From contig UQLQ01000002.1 in assembly GCA_900541905.1 (NCBI GenBank), positions 1-64,000 of the forward strand: a stretch of DNA of 64,000 nucleotides, given 5' to 3'. This DNA comes from an uncultured Oscillospiraceae bacterium (GTDB taxonomy: Bacteria > Bacillota > Clostridia > Oscillospirales > Acutalibacteraceae). How positions within the stretch are numbered: position 1 is the first letter of the stretch; every line of letters starts with the position of its first letter. The notes under the pieces were generated by a model. That model did no database searches. It was not told the origin of the DNA and saw nothing but the letters and a program-made list of their open reading frames with translations. Position numbers and translations under genes: made by a program. Shown here in pieces: positions 16,488 through 25,307 of the stretch.

Positions 16488-17633
16488 CTATTTTACCAAT
16501 GTTGTATTTGGATAATACCATGCCAGAATTTCATCATAGGAAGAGCCTTGATTTGCCATGTATTCGGCTCCTACTTGGCTCATACCCACACCGTGTCCAT
16601 ATCCTTTTACATAAAATGTGAATGTTCCGTTTTCATACTTCACCTCAAAATTGGCGGAACGCAGTCCAAATGCGGTGCGGGCTTCCGTACCTTTCCTTGC
16701 TTCTCCTCCAATCACAATTGCAGAAACATAACCTGAGGTGTCGTTGGTAATATCTCCAATCCAAGCGGATGGGTCTCCCTCCAAAGTGCAGTTCCATGCG
16801 CTTTGGACGGCATTTTTAAAGTCTTCTTCGCTCAAAGATACGGTTGTTCTGTATCCTTCTGCATATACATCTCCCGGGCTGGCCACAGGTACCAGATAGC
16901 TTCTGGAATTGCCGAATACTTCCTTGGCATCTTCGGTGGTACCTGCGGAAATTGCATAATAAGTTGCAGTAATCAGTTGACCGTCTTGCTGCAATGTTTG
17001 CCCCAGTACAGCGTCAATCGCTTCGGTCAAATCTTTATAATAGGAATCAAAATTATCGCCCCAGCGTTCCCGCATTTGGTCTTCAGATACATAGGTCAGC
17101 CATTCGGAAGGACTTGCTGCAAAATCAGCTCCTTTTAATGCCGAATTGGGAGATTGTCTTTGTGTCTGACGTAAACTGCTGTAATAGGTGTAGGCGGCAA
17201 CAGCTTGTGCTTTAATTGCTTCCGGATGATACGTAGGAGAAATTTCAGCAGCCACAGTGCCGATTACGAAGGTGCGGTCATCTACTTCAAATACTTCTCC
17301 TTTGACGGAATCCAGTATTTTAAAGGTTCCCGTTGGGGATTCTGTGGCAGAAGAAGCCGGAGCTTGACTGACAGATTCGGAAGAAACAGGTTCTTGTGAC
17401 GATACTTCTGCAATAGATTCCGTTGTACCGGAAACATCGGAAGAAGGTGTTTCGCTGCTTACTTGTTCGCTGCTGTTAAAATGTACCTTTACATCGTCTC
17501 CTATGGAAGCGCCCAAAGCAAAACAAGGAACAACCAATAAAATCAGCAGAAGTAAAACAAGCAGAATAATATTTCCTTTTTTACTTTTGAGTCCGTTATT
17601 TTCTTTTTTGCCTGTGTTTTTATAACCTTTCAT
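16488..17633 (-). CDS. spoIID: SpoIID/LytB-domain protein (stage II sporulation protein D)
   Basis: A 381-residue membrane-anchored protein. An N-terminal span lies at about residues 22-43, followed by a Ser/Glu/Val-rich linker to about 100. The SpoIID domain follows: catalytic-region motif IGTVAAEISPTYHPEAIKAQAVAAYTYY, with the Glu expected to be catalytic, and the C-terminal YGHGVGMSQVGAEYMANQG signature. SpoIID is a lytic transglycosylase that degrades septal peptidoglycan in engulfment with SpoIIP and SpoIIM. Those genes are not here. The linker is longer than in Bacillus SpoIID, so a vegetative LytB-like role is an alternative. Ribosome binding site TAGGAGTG precedes the ATG. Confidence 0.85.
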   Translation of the reverse strand: MKGYKNTGKKENNGLKSKKGNIILLVLLLLILLVVPCFALGASIGDDVKVHFNSSEQVSSETPSSDVSGTTESIAEVSSQEPVSSESVSQAPASSATESPTGTFKILDSVKGEVFEVDDRTFVIGTVAAEISPTYHPEAIKAQAVAAYTYYSSLRQTQRQSPNSALKGADFAASPSEWLTYVSEDQMRERWGDNFDSYYKDLTEAIDAVLGQTLQQDGQLITATYYAISAGTTEDAKEVFGNSRSYLVPVASPGDVYAEGYRTTVSLSEEDFKNAVQSAWNCTLEGDPSAWIGDITNDTSGYVSAIVIGGEARKGTEARTAFGLRSANFEVKYENGTFTFYVKGYGHGVGMSQVGAEYMANQGSSYDEILAWYYPNTTLVK

Positions 17634-17738
17634 AATTTCACACTCCTAATCATAATTGACATTTTATGTATGTAAATTGTATATTGTAATCAATTGGAAA
17701 TTTTATTGGCAAACACACATTTGTAACGGTAAGTTCTA

Positions 17739-17767
17739 TTGACTTTAGATAGAGGCTGTTATAAAAT
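17739..17767 (+). promoter_or_regulatory. Promoter of the citrate synthase gene
   Basis: TTGACT (17739-17744), 17-base spacer, TAAAAT (17762-17767), about 130 bases before the start codon. Confidence 0.6.
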
Positions 17768-17900
17768 ATTATGTAATACATTATGGACAAATGAATACTG
17801 TTTTAAGATAAATTCGGGAGAGACTGTTTTTCAGATATGATGTATATAACAGCCGTTTTTTATTTTTACAAATGCATGAACGGGAAATGGTGGTGGAAGA

Positions 17901-19268
17901 ATGGGTTATGAGTCCGACGGTGAGCGTCGCATGAAAATTTTATCGCTTTGTGAAGAATTTCGCAGTAATAACCAAATTTCGAATGAGGTTTTTGAAAAAT
18001 ATGGTGTAAAACGCGGCTTAAGAAATTCAGACGGCACAGGCGTAATCGCCGGGTTAACAAATATTTGTAATGTACACGGATATTTAATTGATGACGGAGA
18101 GAGAATTCCGGATCACGGTAAACTGACTTATCGCGGCATTGATGTGACGGATATTATTCATGGTTGTGCAGCGGATAATCGCTTTGGTTTTGAGGAAGTG
18201 ATTTGGTTGCTTATTTTTGGTACACAGCCAACCAAGAAACAATTGGAAGATTTTACAGATATTATCAGTTCCTATAGAGAATTGCCTGAATATTTTGCAG
18301 AGGACATGATTATCAAAGCTCCGTCCGCAAATATTATGAATAAGTTGGCACGTTCGGTTTTGGCATTATATTCTTACGATGAAAATCCTGACAGTACTGC
18401 TTTGGAGAATGTAATGCGTCAATCCATTCAGTTGATTGCCAGACTGCCTTCCATTATGACGTATTCCTACCAAGTGAAAAGACGTCACTTTGATAAAGAA
18501 AGCATGTACTTTCATCCGTTGGTTCCATCACATTCCACTTCAGAGGCAATTCTGCATACTCTGCGTCCCGACAGCCGCTTTTCTGATGAAGAAGCAAAAT
18601 TATTGGACACTTGTTTAATTCTTCATGCAGAACATGGGGGCGGTAACAACTCTACTTTTACTACAAGAGTACTGTCTTCTTCTGGCACAGATACGTATTC
18701 TGCCATTGCAGGTGCAATCGGTTCTTTAAAAGGGCCCAGACACGGTGGTGCAAATCATCGTGTTATGACTATGATGAAAGAATTGATGCGGGAAGTAAAA
18801 GATTGGACCAATGATGATGAAATCGCTGCATATCTTGCAAAAATTTTGAGAAAAGAAGCAGGGGATCAATCCGGCTTGATTTATGGCATGGGACATGCAA
18901 TTTACACTCTATCTGACCCGAGAGCTATGATTTTGAAAGAGCAGGCCAAGAAACTATCAGCTCAAAAAGGAATGACAGAGCAGTTCGATTTGTTTGAACG
19001 TGTGGAGCGTTTGTCTCCTGAGGTGTTCGAGCAAGTAAAGGGGGTTTCCAAGGTTATTTGCGCCAATGTGGATTTTTATTCCGGTTTTGTGTATGATATG
19101 CTCGGCTTGTCCAGTGATTTATATACTCCAATCTTTGCTGTCTCACGCATTGCCGGGTGGTGTGCTCACCGCATTGAAGAACTGACTACTTGCAGACGTA
19201 TTATTCGTCCGGCGTATCGTTCCATTACACACAACCAAGGGTATATCCCGTTAGAAAAAAGGGGTTAA
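17901..19268 (+). CDS. gltA: Citrate synthase (citrate/2-methylcitrate synthase family)
   Basis: A 455-residue cytosolic enzyme condensing acetyl-CoA with oxaloacetate. Active-site motifs: LHAEHGGGNNSTFT (His about residue 243), GSLKGPRHGGANHRV (His about 281) and NVDFYSGFVYDMLG (Asp about 391). TYRGIDV near residue 75 is also family-typical. It is a Si-type synthase with the longer N-terminus seen in Clostridia. The start at 17901 has GGTGGTGG upstream; MKILSLCEEF ten codons later is an alternative. No aconitase or isocitrate dehydrogenase is adjacent. A membrane protein gene follows after 35 bases and is probably co-transcribed. Confidence 0.93.
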   Translation: MGYESDGERRMKILSLCEEFRSNNQISNEVFEKYGVKRGLRNSDGTGVIAGLTNICNVHGYLIDDGERIPDHGKLTYRGIDVTDIIHGCAADNRFGFEEVIWLLIFGTQPTKKQLEDFTDIISSYRELPEYFAEDMIIKAPSANIMNKLARSVLALYSYDENPDSTALENVMRQSIQLIARLPSIMTYSYQVKRRHFDKESMYFHPLVPSHSTSEAILHTLRPDSRFSDEEAKLLDTCLILHAEHGGGNNSTFTTRVLSSSGTDTYSAIAGAIGSLKGPRHGGANHRVMTMMKELMREVKDWTNDDEIAAYLAKILRKEAGDQSGLIYGMGHAIYTLSDPRAMILKEQAKKLSAQKGMTEQFDLFERVERLSPEVFEQVKGVSKVICANVDFYSGFVYDMLGLSSDLYTPIFAVSRIAGWCAHRIEELTTCRRIIRPAYRSITHNQGYIPLEKRG

Positions 19269-19303
19269 CTTGTACACAATTTTAAGAGAGGAAGTTATCT
19301 GAT

Positions 19304-20707
19304 TTGAGAATCAAGACAGCTTGGTTTATCTTAATTGGTGCATTGGTTGTGGCACTTCCTGTTCGCATCTACCAAATGCTGTTTTTGGTAGATCCCACAA
19401 CAGGATTTTTCACGGATCAAAATATTGTAGCTATTTGCTTGGCCATATTTATGATAATTGTTTCTGCTGTTATCATGTTTATGTGCTTTTATGATAAAAA
19501 TGCCCCAAAAAGATTTGAACCAATCAAAAATATTCCGGCTATGATAGCCGCCGCTGCCAGCGGTATTGGTATTATTGTACATTCCATATCCGCTTTGTTA
19601 ATTGATAACGGAGCGCACAGTTCCTTGTCTCAAGATGCCGCAAATGCAGTGAATGCTCTGGAAGGCGGACAAGCTTATTTAAATGTCATTATGGCTTTTG
19701 TAGGCGTGGCGGCAGGTATTGTAATTTTAATTGCAGCATTTAATTTTGCAACGGGAAAAAATGTATTCCGTTCCATTCCTGTGGTTGCAATTATACCACC
19801 GCTGTGGTTTTGTATTAATTTGATTACCTTATTTACAAACTATACCAATGTAACATATATGACAGAGAATATGATGGATATGTTCTCCATGATACTGGTT
19901 ACATTTTTTCTGCTATCTCAAGGCAAAATGTTTGCACGAGTCAACCCTGTAAAATCAGGTAAACGAATTTACGCATTTGGTTTGCCAACCATTCTGTATG
20001 GATTTGTCTCTGCATTGCCAAGTTTTGTTCTGCAAGCGATGGATTTGCCCCATACCAGTTCTTTAAAGATGACCCTGAATATTGCTATTTTTCTGGTTGC
20101 TGTGTATGCTTTGGTATTCTTGCTTATTTATCCTAAAATTCCAAATTACAGAGAGGAAATGGAAGAAGAGGATGAGGAGGGCGAACAACCGGCAGAAGAT
20201 GTGCAGCCTTTGACAGAAGAGCTGCCTGTGCAAGAGGACGTAAAGGAAGAGACGCCTGTTGTGCAGCAGGAAGAACGTCCCACTTTAAACGATATGGAAT
20301 TGGAAGCAGATGAAGAAGAGAGTGAGCCGTTGACCTTTGAAGATGACGGCAGAGAAATTCCATATTTAATCAACAGGGAACCTGTTTTTCGTTTGGAAAA
20401 AAAGGAACGCAAAAAGAAAAGAAAAAAGAAAAAGAGAAGAAGCATTTTTTATTTCATTCCTTTTGTAAAAAAACGTGTTGATAAAAAAGAGGCAGAAGCA
20501 AAACGTCCGGCTTGGACGCCTGCTCCGAGAGAAGAATCCACTAAGAAATTGGAAAACGACTGGATTTTAGATTTTTACGGTTATGAACGCCGTCCGAAAG
20601 ATAATACGAATATTCAGTCGGACGAACCTTATATTCCAAAAGTGGTGGATGTAGAACAGGAAAACACAACGGAAACTGATACACATAAAGATGAAATAGA
20701 GCAATAA
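19304..20707 (+). CDS. Polytopic membrane protein with acidic and polybasic cytoplasmic tail, unknown function
   Basis: A 467-residue protein. The first ~285 residues hold about eight hydrophobic segments (roughly 5-27, 41-62, 77-98, 120-145, 152-175, 187-203, 219-240, 250-278). The tail starts with a strongly acidic run (EEMEEEDEEGEQ), continues acidic to about 365, then turns strongly basic (KKERKKKRKKKKRRS, about 366-380), and ends polar. I do not recognise a family. TTG start at 19304 is supported by AGAGGAAG upstream. It follows the citrate synthase gene by 35 bases, so likely the same transcript, though no functional link is obvious. Confidence 0.75.
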   Translation: MRIKTAWFILIGALVVALPVRIYQMLFLVDPTTGFFTDQNIVAICLAIFMIIVSAVIMFMCFYDKNAPKRFEPIKNIPAMIAAAASGIGIIVHSISALLIDNGAHSSLSQDAANAVNALEGGQAYLNVIMAFVGVAAGIVILIAAFNFATGKNVFRSIPVVAIIPPLWFCINLITLFTNYTNVTYMTENMMDMFSMILVTFFLLSQGKMFARVNPVKSGKRIYAFGLPTILYGFVSALPSFVLQAMDLPHTSSLKMTLNIAIFLVAVYALVFLLIYPKIPNYREEMEEEDEEGEQPAEDVQPLTEELPVQEDVKEETPVVQQEERPTLNDMELEADEEESEPLTFEDDGREIPYLINREPVFRLEKKERKKKRKKKKRRSIFYFIPFVKKRVDKKEAEAKRPAWTPAPREESTKKLENDWILDFYGYERRPKDNTNIQSDEPYIPKVVDVEQENTTETDTHKDEIEQ

Positions 20708-20748
20708 TAAGAAGCAAACTCAAAACGAGTTTGCTTCTTATTATTTTT
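20706..20748 (+). terminator. Rho-independent terminator
   Basis: 16-bp perfect stem (20706-20721 with 20727-20742), 5-base loop, T-rich tail to about 20748. The stem begins in the stop codon. Confidence 0.85.
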
Positions 20749-20817
20749 GTAGTATATGGAAATAAAAATGAGCCATGTTATCTAAAGTATGTTTTGTTAT
20801 ATTTTTTTAAAAAAGGA

Positions 20818-20865
20818 TTTACAGCTTGTCTCAGAGATGTTATAATATAGTTAGCATATGCTAAC
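20818..20865 (+). promoter_or_regulatory. Promoter of the Dps-like gene with perfect palindromic operator
   Basis: TTTACA (20818-20823), 17-base spacer, TATAAT (20841-20846). Directly after the -10 box is a perfect 16-bp palindrome, gttagcatatgctaac (20850-20865), covering the expected transcription start. It looks like a repressor site. A metal-dependent regulator (Fur/PerR or DtxR/MntR type) is plausible because Dps genes are commonly iron or peroxide controlled; this assignment is inference. Confidence 0.65.
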
Positions 20866-20887
20866 TAAAAATGATTGGAGGTTTAAA

Positions 20888-21316
20888 ATGGAAACAAAGT
20901 TAAATCAATTGCTGGCAGATTTTGTTGTAGAATATCATAAACTACAAACATTTCACTGGTATGTAAAAGGAAAAGATTTCTTTACAGTTCATGCAAAACT
21001 GGAAGAATATTATGACCACGTAAATGAGAATATTGATGAGGTGGCCGAACATATTTTAATGTTAAATATGAAACCATTGGCCTCTCTCCAAGAATTTTTA
21101 AAAGTATCTTCAATCACAGAAGCACACGGAGAGTTTGTTTGTTCTCAAGATATTTTGAAAGAAGTTCTGAAAGATTTTGAATACCTTTTAAATGAGGTAA
21201 AAGAATTAAAAAAATATGCGGATGATCAGGAGCAGTATGTAATTTCTGCTCTTATGGACAATTATATTTCACACTATACAAAAGCAGTCTGGATGCTCAA
21301 ACAGCAGTCTGCATAA
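20888..21316 (+). CDS. dps: Dps-family ferritin-like protein
   Basis: A 142-residue four-helix protein of the Dps/ferritin-like group. The ferroxidase-region motif is clear: FHWYVKGKDFFTVHAKLEEYYDHVNENIDEVAEHIL (about residues 23-58), with the His, Asp and Glu that bind iron at the dimer interface. Dps proteins form 12-mers that store iron and protect DNA against peroxide. I start at ATG 20888, preceded by TTGGAGG; the longer frame starts inside the operator. Monocistronic, between a palindromic operator and a terminator. Confidence 0.92.
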   Translation: METKLNQLLADFVVEYHKLQTFHWYVKGKDFFTVHAKLEEYYDHVNENIDEVAEHILMLNMKPLASLQEFLKVSSITEAHGEFVCSQDILKEVLKDFEYLLNEVKELKKYADDQEQYVISALMDNYISHYTKAVWMLKQQSA

Positions 21317-21339
21317 TGACATCTCATAAATAACCAATC

Positions 21340-21373
21340 AAAAAGCGGTACAGATTTTCTGTGCCGCTTTTTA
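21340..21373 (+). terminator. Rho-independent terminator
   Basis: Stem of about 14 bp with one mismatch (21340-21353 with 21358-21371) and T-run; ends the dps unit. Confidence 0.8.
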
Positions 21374-21485
21374 TACTTAAAGTGGAAAATCTCTTTTTAT
21401 GTACAAAGCAAATCTGTATTTTAGCGTATTTTCGAGGTCATTCTTTGTTTAATAATTAACGATTATTGAATTTTCCCGAAAGCTA

Positions 21486-21514
21486 TTGTAAAGTAGAATG
21501 AGATGTTATAAAAT
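21486..21514 (+). promoter_or_regulatory. Candidate promoter of gap
   Basis: TTGTAA (21486-21491), 17-base spacer, TAAAAT (21509-21514), about 35 bases before a strong TTAGGAGG ribosome binding site. Confidence 0.5.
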
Positions 21515-21518
21515 ATAA

Positions 21519-22601
<1,083 letters not shown>

Positions 22602-22608
22602 TCAATCT

Positions 22609-22660
22609 GATATAAATAAAAAACAGGCATCCTTTATGATGCCTGTTTTTTATTTATATC
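22609..22660 (+). terminator. Long perfect terminator hairpin after gap
   Basis: 22-bp perfect stem (22609-22630 with 22639-22660), 8-base loop. The outer A/T-rich part supplies the A- and T-runs, so it would work in both directions. Confidence 0.88.
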
Positions 22661-22781
22661 AATTGAACAGTGTTTTTACAGTATAAAAAGGAATTGTATT
22701 CTTAAACTACTCATATAATACTGATTTTGTAACGAAAAAAATGACAATTTGTAAAAAAGGTGTATATTTCGGGGGTTTTTG

Positions 22782-22811
22782 TTGACAGTTCAGACAATTT
22801 GACGCTATACT
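22782..22811 (+). promoter_or_regulatory. Promoter of the LCP-family gene
   Basis: TTGACA (22782-22787), 18-base spacer, TATACT (22806-22811), 46 bases before the start codon. Confidence 0.7.
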
Positions 22812-22857
22812 ATCTAGAGAAATATACTAAACTTCATATATTTGAAAGAGTGATAAC

Positions 22858-23853
22858 ATGGCCAAGGGAACAAGATATAAAGAAGATGCGCCAAAACAGA
22901 AGAAAAAGCTGGCTCTGGGTTGGAAGATAGCAATTTCGGTTCTGAGTGTAATTTTAGCATTGGTAATCGCTGCAATAGCGGTCTTCTTTTATTATTTCGG
23001 TGGTTTAAAAACAACTTACCTCACGGGCGACGCCAGTCAGTTGGGGATTGATTCTCAAGTAATAGAAGATACCAGTGATAAGGACATTACAAATATTGCA
23101 TTGTTTGGTGTAGACTCAAGAGACCATGATGATACGGGACGCTCCGATGCATTGATGATTATGTCTGTTGATAAAATGCATGGAAAGATTAAGCTGACCT
23201 CTATCGCACGTGACACCAGAGTATATATTTCAGACAGAGGCTCCTACGATAAAATTGCCCACGCGTATGCATACGGTGGTCCGGAAATGTCGATTAAAAC
23301 CATCAATCAAAATTTCAATACCAATATTAAAGAGTATGTTACAGTAAACTTTGATCAATTGGCAACGGTAATCAATTCACTGGGCGGTGTAACACTTACC
23401 ATTACGGAAGAAGAGCGTGTTTCAGCAAATGAGAATATTGCTGCTCTCGGGACAGGCACGCCAATTCGGCAATCAGGTACTGTACTGTTAACAGGTGAAC
23501 AAGCAGTTGGCTATGCCAGAATCCGTAAAATAGACAGTGACAATATGAGGGCGCAGCGTCAAAGAAATGTATTAAATGCTATTTTTCAACAAATGAAGGG
23601 AAAAAGCTCATTAGAATATGCAGAGTTTGTTCGTCAATTACTTCCAAATGTAGAAACTTCATTGGATTACGGCGATTTAATGGGACTGGCTACCATTATG
23701 TTCGGTTCGGTCACTATGGAAGAAATGTCATTTCCAAATGAAAACAGCAATGCAAGAGGCGGTATTTTTTATTCTGACGGTGCTTGGTATTATGAATATG
23801 ATTTAGACGTTGCTTCACAGCAATTACACCAATTTATCTACGAAGATGAATAG
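22858..23853 (+). CDS. LytR-CpsA-Psr (LCP) family cell-wall glycopolymer ligase
   Basis: A 331-residue membrane-anchored protein with a cytoplasmic Lys-rich N-terminus, one span at about residues 20-47, and an extracellular LCP domain from about 78 to 260. Core motifs: LFGVDSRDHDDTGRSDALMIMSV (pyrophosphate-binding Asp/Arg), LTSIARDTRVYI, VNFDQLATVINSLGGV and ARIRKIDSDNMRAQRQRNVL. LCP enzymes transfer teichoic acid or capsule-like polymers from a lipid carrier to peptidoglycan. The ATG follows AAAGAGTG. Single-gene unit, own promoter and terminator. Confidence 0.93.
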   Translation: MAKGTRYKEDAPKQKKKLALGWKIAISVLSVILALVIAAIAVFFYYFGGLKTTYLTGDASQLGIDSQVIEDTSDKDITNIALFGVDSRDHDDTGRSDALMIMSVDKMHGKIKLTSIARDTRVYISDRGSYDKIAHAYAYGGPEMSIKTINQNFNTNIKEYVTVNFDQLATVINSLGGVTLTITEEERVSANENIAALGTGTPIRQSGTVLLTGEQAVGYARIRKIDSDNMRAQRQRNVLNAIFQQMKGKSSLEYAEFVRQLLPNVETSLDYGDLMGLATIMFGSVTMEEMSFPNENSNARGGIFYSDGAWYYEYDLDVASQQLHQFIYEDE

Positions 23854-23891
23854 AAAAAAGCTTATGTTTCATTTGAAACATAAGCTTTTTT
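23854..23891. terminator. Bidirectional terminator between LCP gene and folT
   Basis: 18-bp perfect stem (23854-23871 with 23874-23891) with a 2-base formal loop, A-run left and T-run right. Confidence 0.85.
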
Positions 23892-23932
23892 CATTCCGAT
23901 TTATCTAACATGGGGAGAAGCAGAGATGTTGC

Positions 23933-24559
23933 TTAGATAAAAGGGATATATTTTTTTTCGGGTTTTGGAACCAGCTTCATCCTGGCCAAAACAGGAATTA
24001 ATGCAGTAAACAGTAAATATAACATAACACATTCGATGGGCAGCATAATCGCATTTTTAATCACGCTGCTTGTCAAGTAATACAAATATCCGTATTTTCC
24101 AATGATGACGCTCCAGACGGAACCCAGCAATACATTAATAAATAAATTTACGGTAAGCTTGGCCAGTACAATTCGAATAACATTAATCTTAGAGCGATAA
24201 AAAAACAATGCATATACTAATGAGCCTAACATGGCGGATAGTGTATAGCCGGGAAAGAATCCTCCCACCGGATGAAGTGCAAATCCCAATAAGTCGGCAA
24301 TCATGCCGCCGCTTAATGCAAGGAATGGCCCTCCAACCATGCCTATCACAGCACGGGACAGGAAGTCAAATTTAATTCGCAGGTTATCACCCACCGGAAT
24401 GAATAATGTGCTGATTGCAACGTCCAGTGCAATGAGTACACCAACAATTGCAATGATATGCAAAAATGTGTACTGTCTTGCGGCAGATTTCCAATAATCC
24501 GGTGAAAAAATAAATTGATAAGTAGGCAAAGTTGATGTTTGCTGATTTTTCTTTAACAT
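23933..24559 (-). CDS. folT: Folate ECF transporter S component
   Basis: A 208-residue integral membrane protein, predicted substrate-binding subunit of an energy-coupling-factor folate transporter. About six hydrophobic segments; family-typical features are IPVGDNLRIKFDFLSRAVIGMVGGPFLALSGGMIADLLGF and HPVGGFFPGYTLSAMLGSLVYALFF. FolT works with a shared EcfT-EcfA-EcfA' module that is not encoded here. I start at the ATG preceded by AGAGGAGG (MLKKNQQ), not 15 codons earlier, because the riboswitch expression platform ends there. Specificity for folate is strongly supported by the tetrahydrofolate riboswitch upstream. Confidence 0.93.
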   Translation of the reverse strand: MLKKNQQTSTLPTYQFIFSPDYWKSAARQYTFLHIIAIVGVLIALDVAISTLFIPVGDNLRIKFDFLSRAVIGMVGGPFLALSGGMIADLLGFALHPVGGFFPGYTLSAMLGSLVYALFFYRSKINVIRIVLAKLTVNLFINVLLGSVWSVIIGKYGYLYYLTSSVIKNAIMLPIECVMLYLLFTALIPVLARMKLVPKPEKKYIPFI

Positions 24560-24564
24560 AAAAA

Positions 24565-24612
24565 CCTCCTCTATGTCAGCAATTGTCATACACGTATGCC
24601 GCATAGAGGAGG
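24565..24612 (-). promoter_or_regulatory. Shine-Dalgarno-sequestering hairpin of folT
   Basis: On the minus strand CCTCCTCTATG (24612-24602) is perfectly complementary to CATAGAGGAGG (24575-24565), which contains the folT ribosome binding site. The 11-bp stem can hide the site from ribosomes, so control is probably translational. There is no terminator-like T-run. Confidence 0.75.
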
Positions 24613-24630
24613 TATGTATTTTCTCCGATA

Positions 24631-24731
24631 TGCAGCAGCGGGATGCAAGCTTTGAACCGCAAGATAACTTTTCGTCCGTTTGACAACTCCCCGTTCAAAC
24701 GGCACTTAACGCTCAAAGCTCTACTCTGCTT
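24631..24731 (-). ncRNA. Tetrahydrofolate (THF) riboswitch aptamer
   Basis: The minus strand matches the folT-type THF riboswitch: AGAGUAGA near the 5' end, the conserved GCGUUAAGUG, a pseudoknot-type loop region with GGGGAGUUGUC, and the 3' conserved UUGCAUCCCGCU closing the element. Flanking P1 bases pair (GCAG at 24731-24728 region with CUGC near 24632-24636). It binds reduced folates; ligand binding would favour the sequestering hairpin just downstream and reduce folT translation. Identified from remembered consensus, not from a covariance search. Confidence 0.88.
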
Positions 24732-24738
24732 TGGCAAT

Positions 24739-24767
24739 ATTATACCAAGATTTTCTTTTCAGTGCAA
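24739..24767 (-). promoter_or_regulatory. Promoter of the folT riboswitch transcript
   Basis: On the minus strand: TTGCAC (24767-24762), 17-base spacer, TATAAT (24744-24739), 8 bases before the aptamer. Confidence 0.75.
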
Positions 24768-24950
24768 CTGTCTATTTTATTTTTTACATAATATCCTATG
24801 AAAATTGTGAATGATTCTTATTATGCTTGGTATTTTACACATAGAAAAACAACTTATTTATATGTTGTTATCATAACAGCAAAAAAGCATCTAATTTTAG
24901 TATAGTTTTCGTTATATTTCATAGAAATTATCAATAAAAGGCTTGAGCTA

Positions 24951-24979
24951 TTGACATTCCTAGTGTTTTCTAGGATAAT
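24951..24979 (+). promoter_or_regulatory. Promoter of the antiporter operon, with internal dyad
   Basis: TTGACA (24951-24956), 17-base spacer, GATAAT (24974-24979). Within it, TCCTAG (24958-24963) and CTAGGA (24970-24975) form an inverted repeat overlapping the spacer and the -10 box, a good position for a repressor. The following 135-base leader shows no clear riboswitch. Confidence 0.65.
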
Positions 24980-25114
24980 TTAAGTTATTATATTAAGCAA
25001 TTATGAAGATTTTGATTAAAATTTCATAATTTGCTTACAATTATTAGTAGAGTAATGTTTAAAGTTCTTCCAATTTGAGGTTAAATACAAGACAAAGTAT
25101 TGGAGTTGTTCTAT

Positions 25115-25261
25115 ATGATAAAGAAGGTAGCCTGTTTTTTTATTGCGCTGGCTGCTATTGTAGGCATCTTATTTTTAGTTCATGCAAAAGTAGATTCTTA
25201 CCACGGTTCTGGAGAGGATTCTCATGCTTCAGAACAAGTTGAGGGTAACGGCGGACATTAA
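25115..25261 (+). CDS. Small single-span membrane peptide, 48 aa, first gene of the antiporter operon
   Basis: ATG at 25115, TAA at 25259-25261. Residues 1-4 are basic (MIKK); residues about 5-23 form a hydrophobic helix (VACFFIALAAIVGILFLVH). The remaining 25 residues are polar with four His and several Gly, Ser and Glu (SYHGSGEDSHASEQVEGNGGH). It lies between the operon promoter and mrpE, 46 bases upstream of mrpE, on the same strand. The ribosome binding site (TTGGAG, about 14 bases upstream) is modest. The shape suggests a small accessory subunit or an exported, anchored peptide; I know no named family. Confidence 0.6.
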   Translation: MIKKVACFFIALAAIVGILFLVHAKVDSYHGSGEDSHASEQVEGNGGH

Positions 25262-25307
25262 TCTGTAAAGCAAAATAGTTTTTGTGTATCATAATTGAGG
25301 TGATGAA

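Noticed and set aside
20133..20445. Ser-rich and Leu-rich minus-strand frames opposite the charged tail
   Set aside because: They are complements of Glu/Lys codon runs in the plus-strand membrane protein gene.
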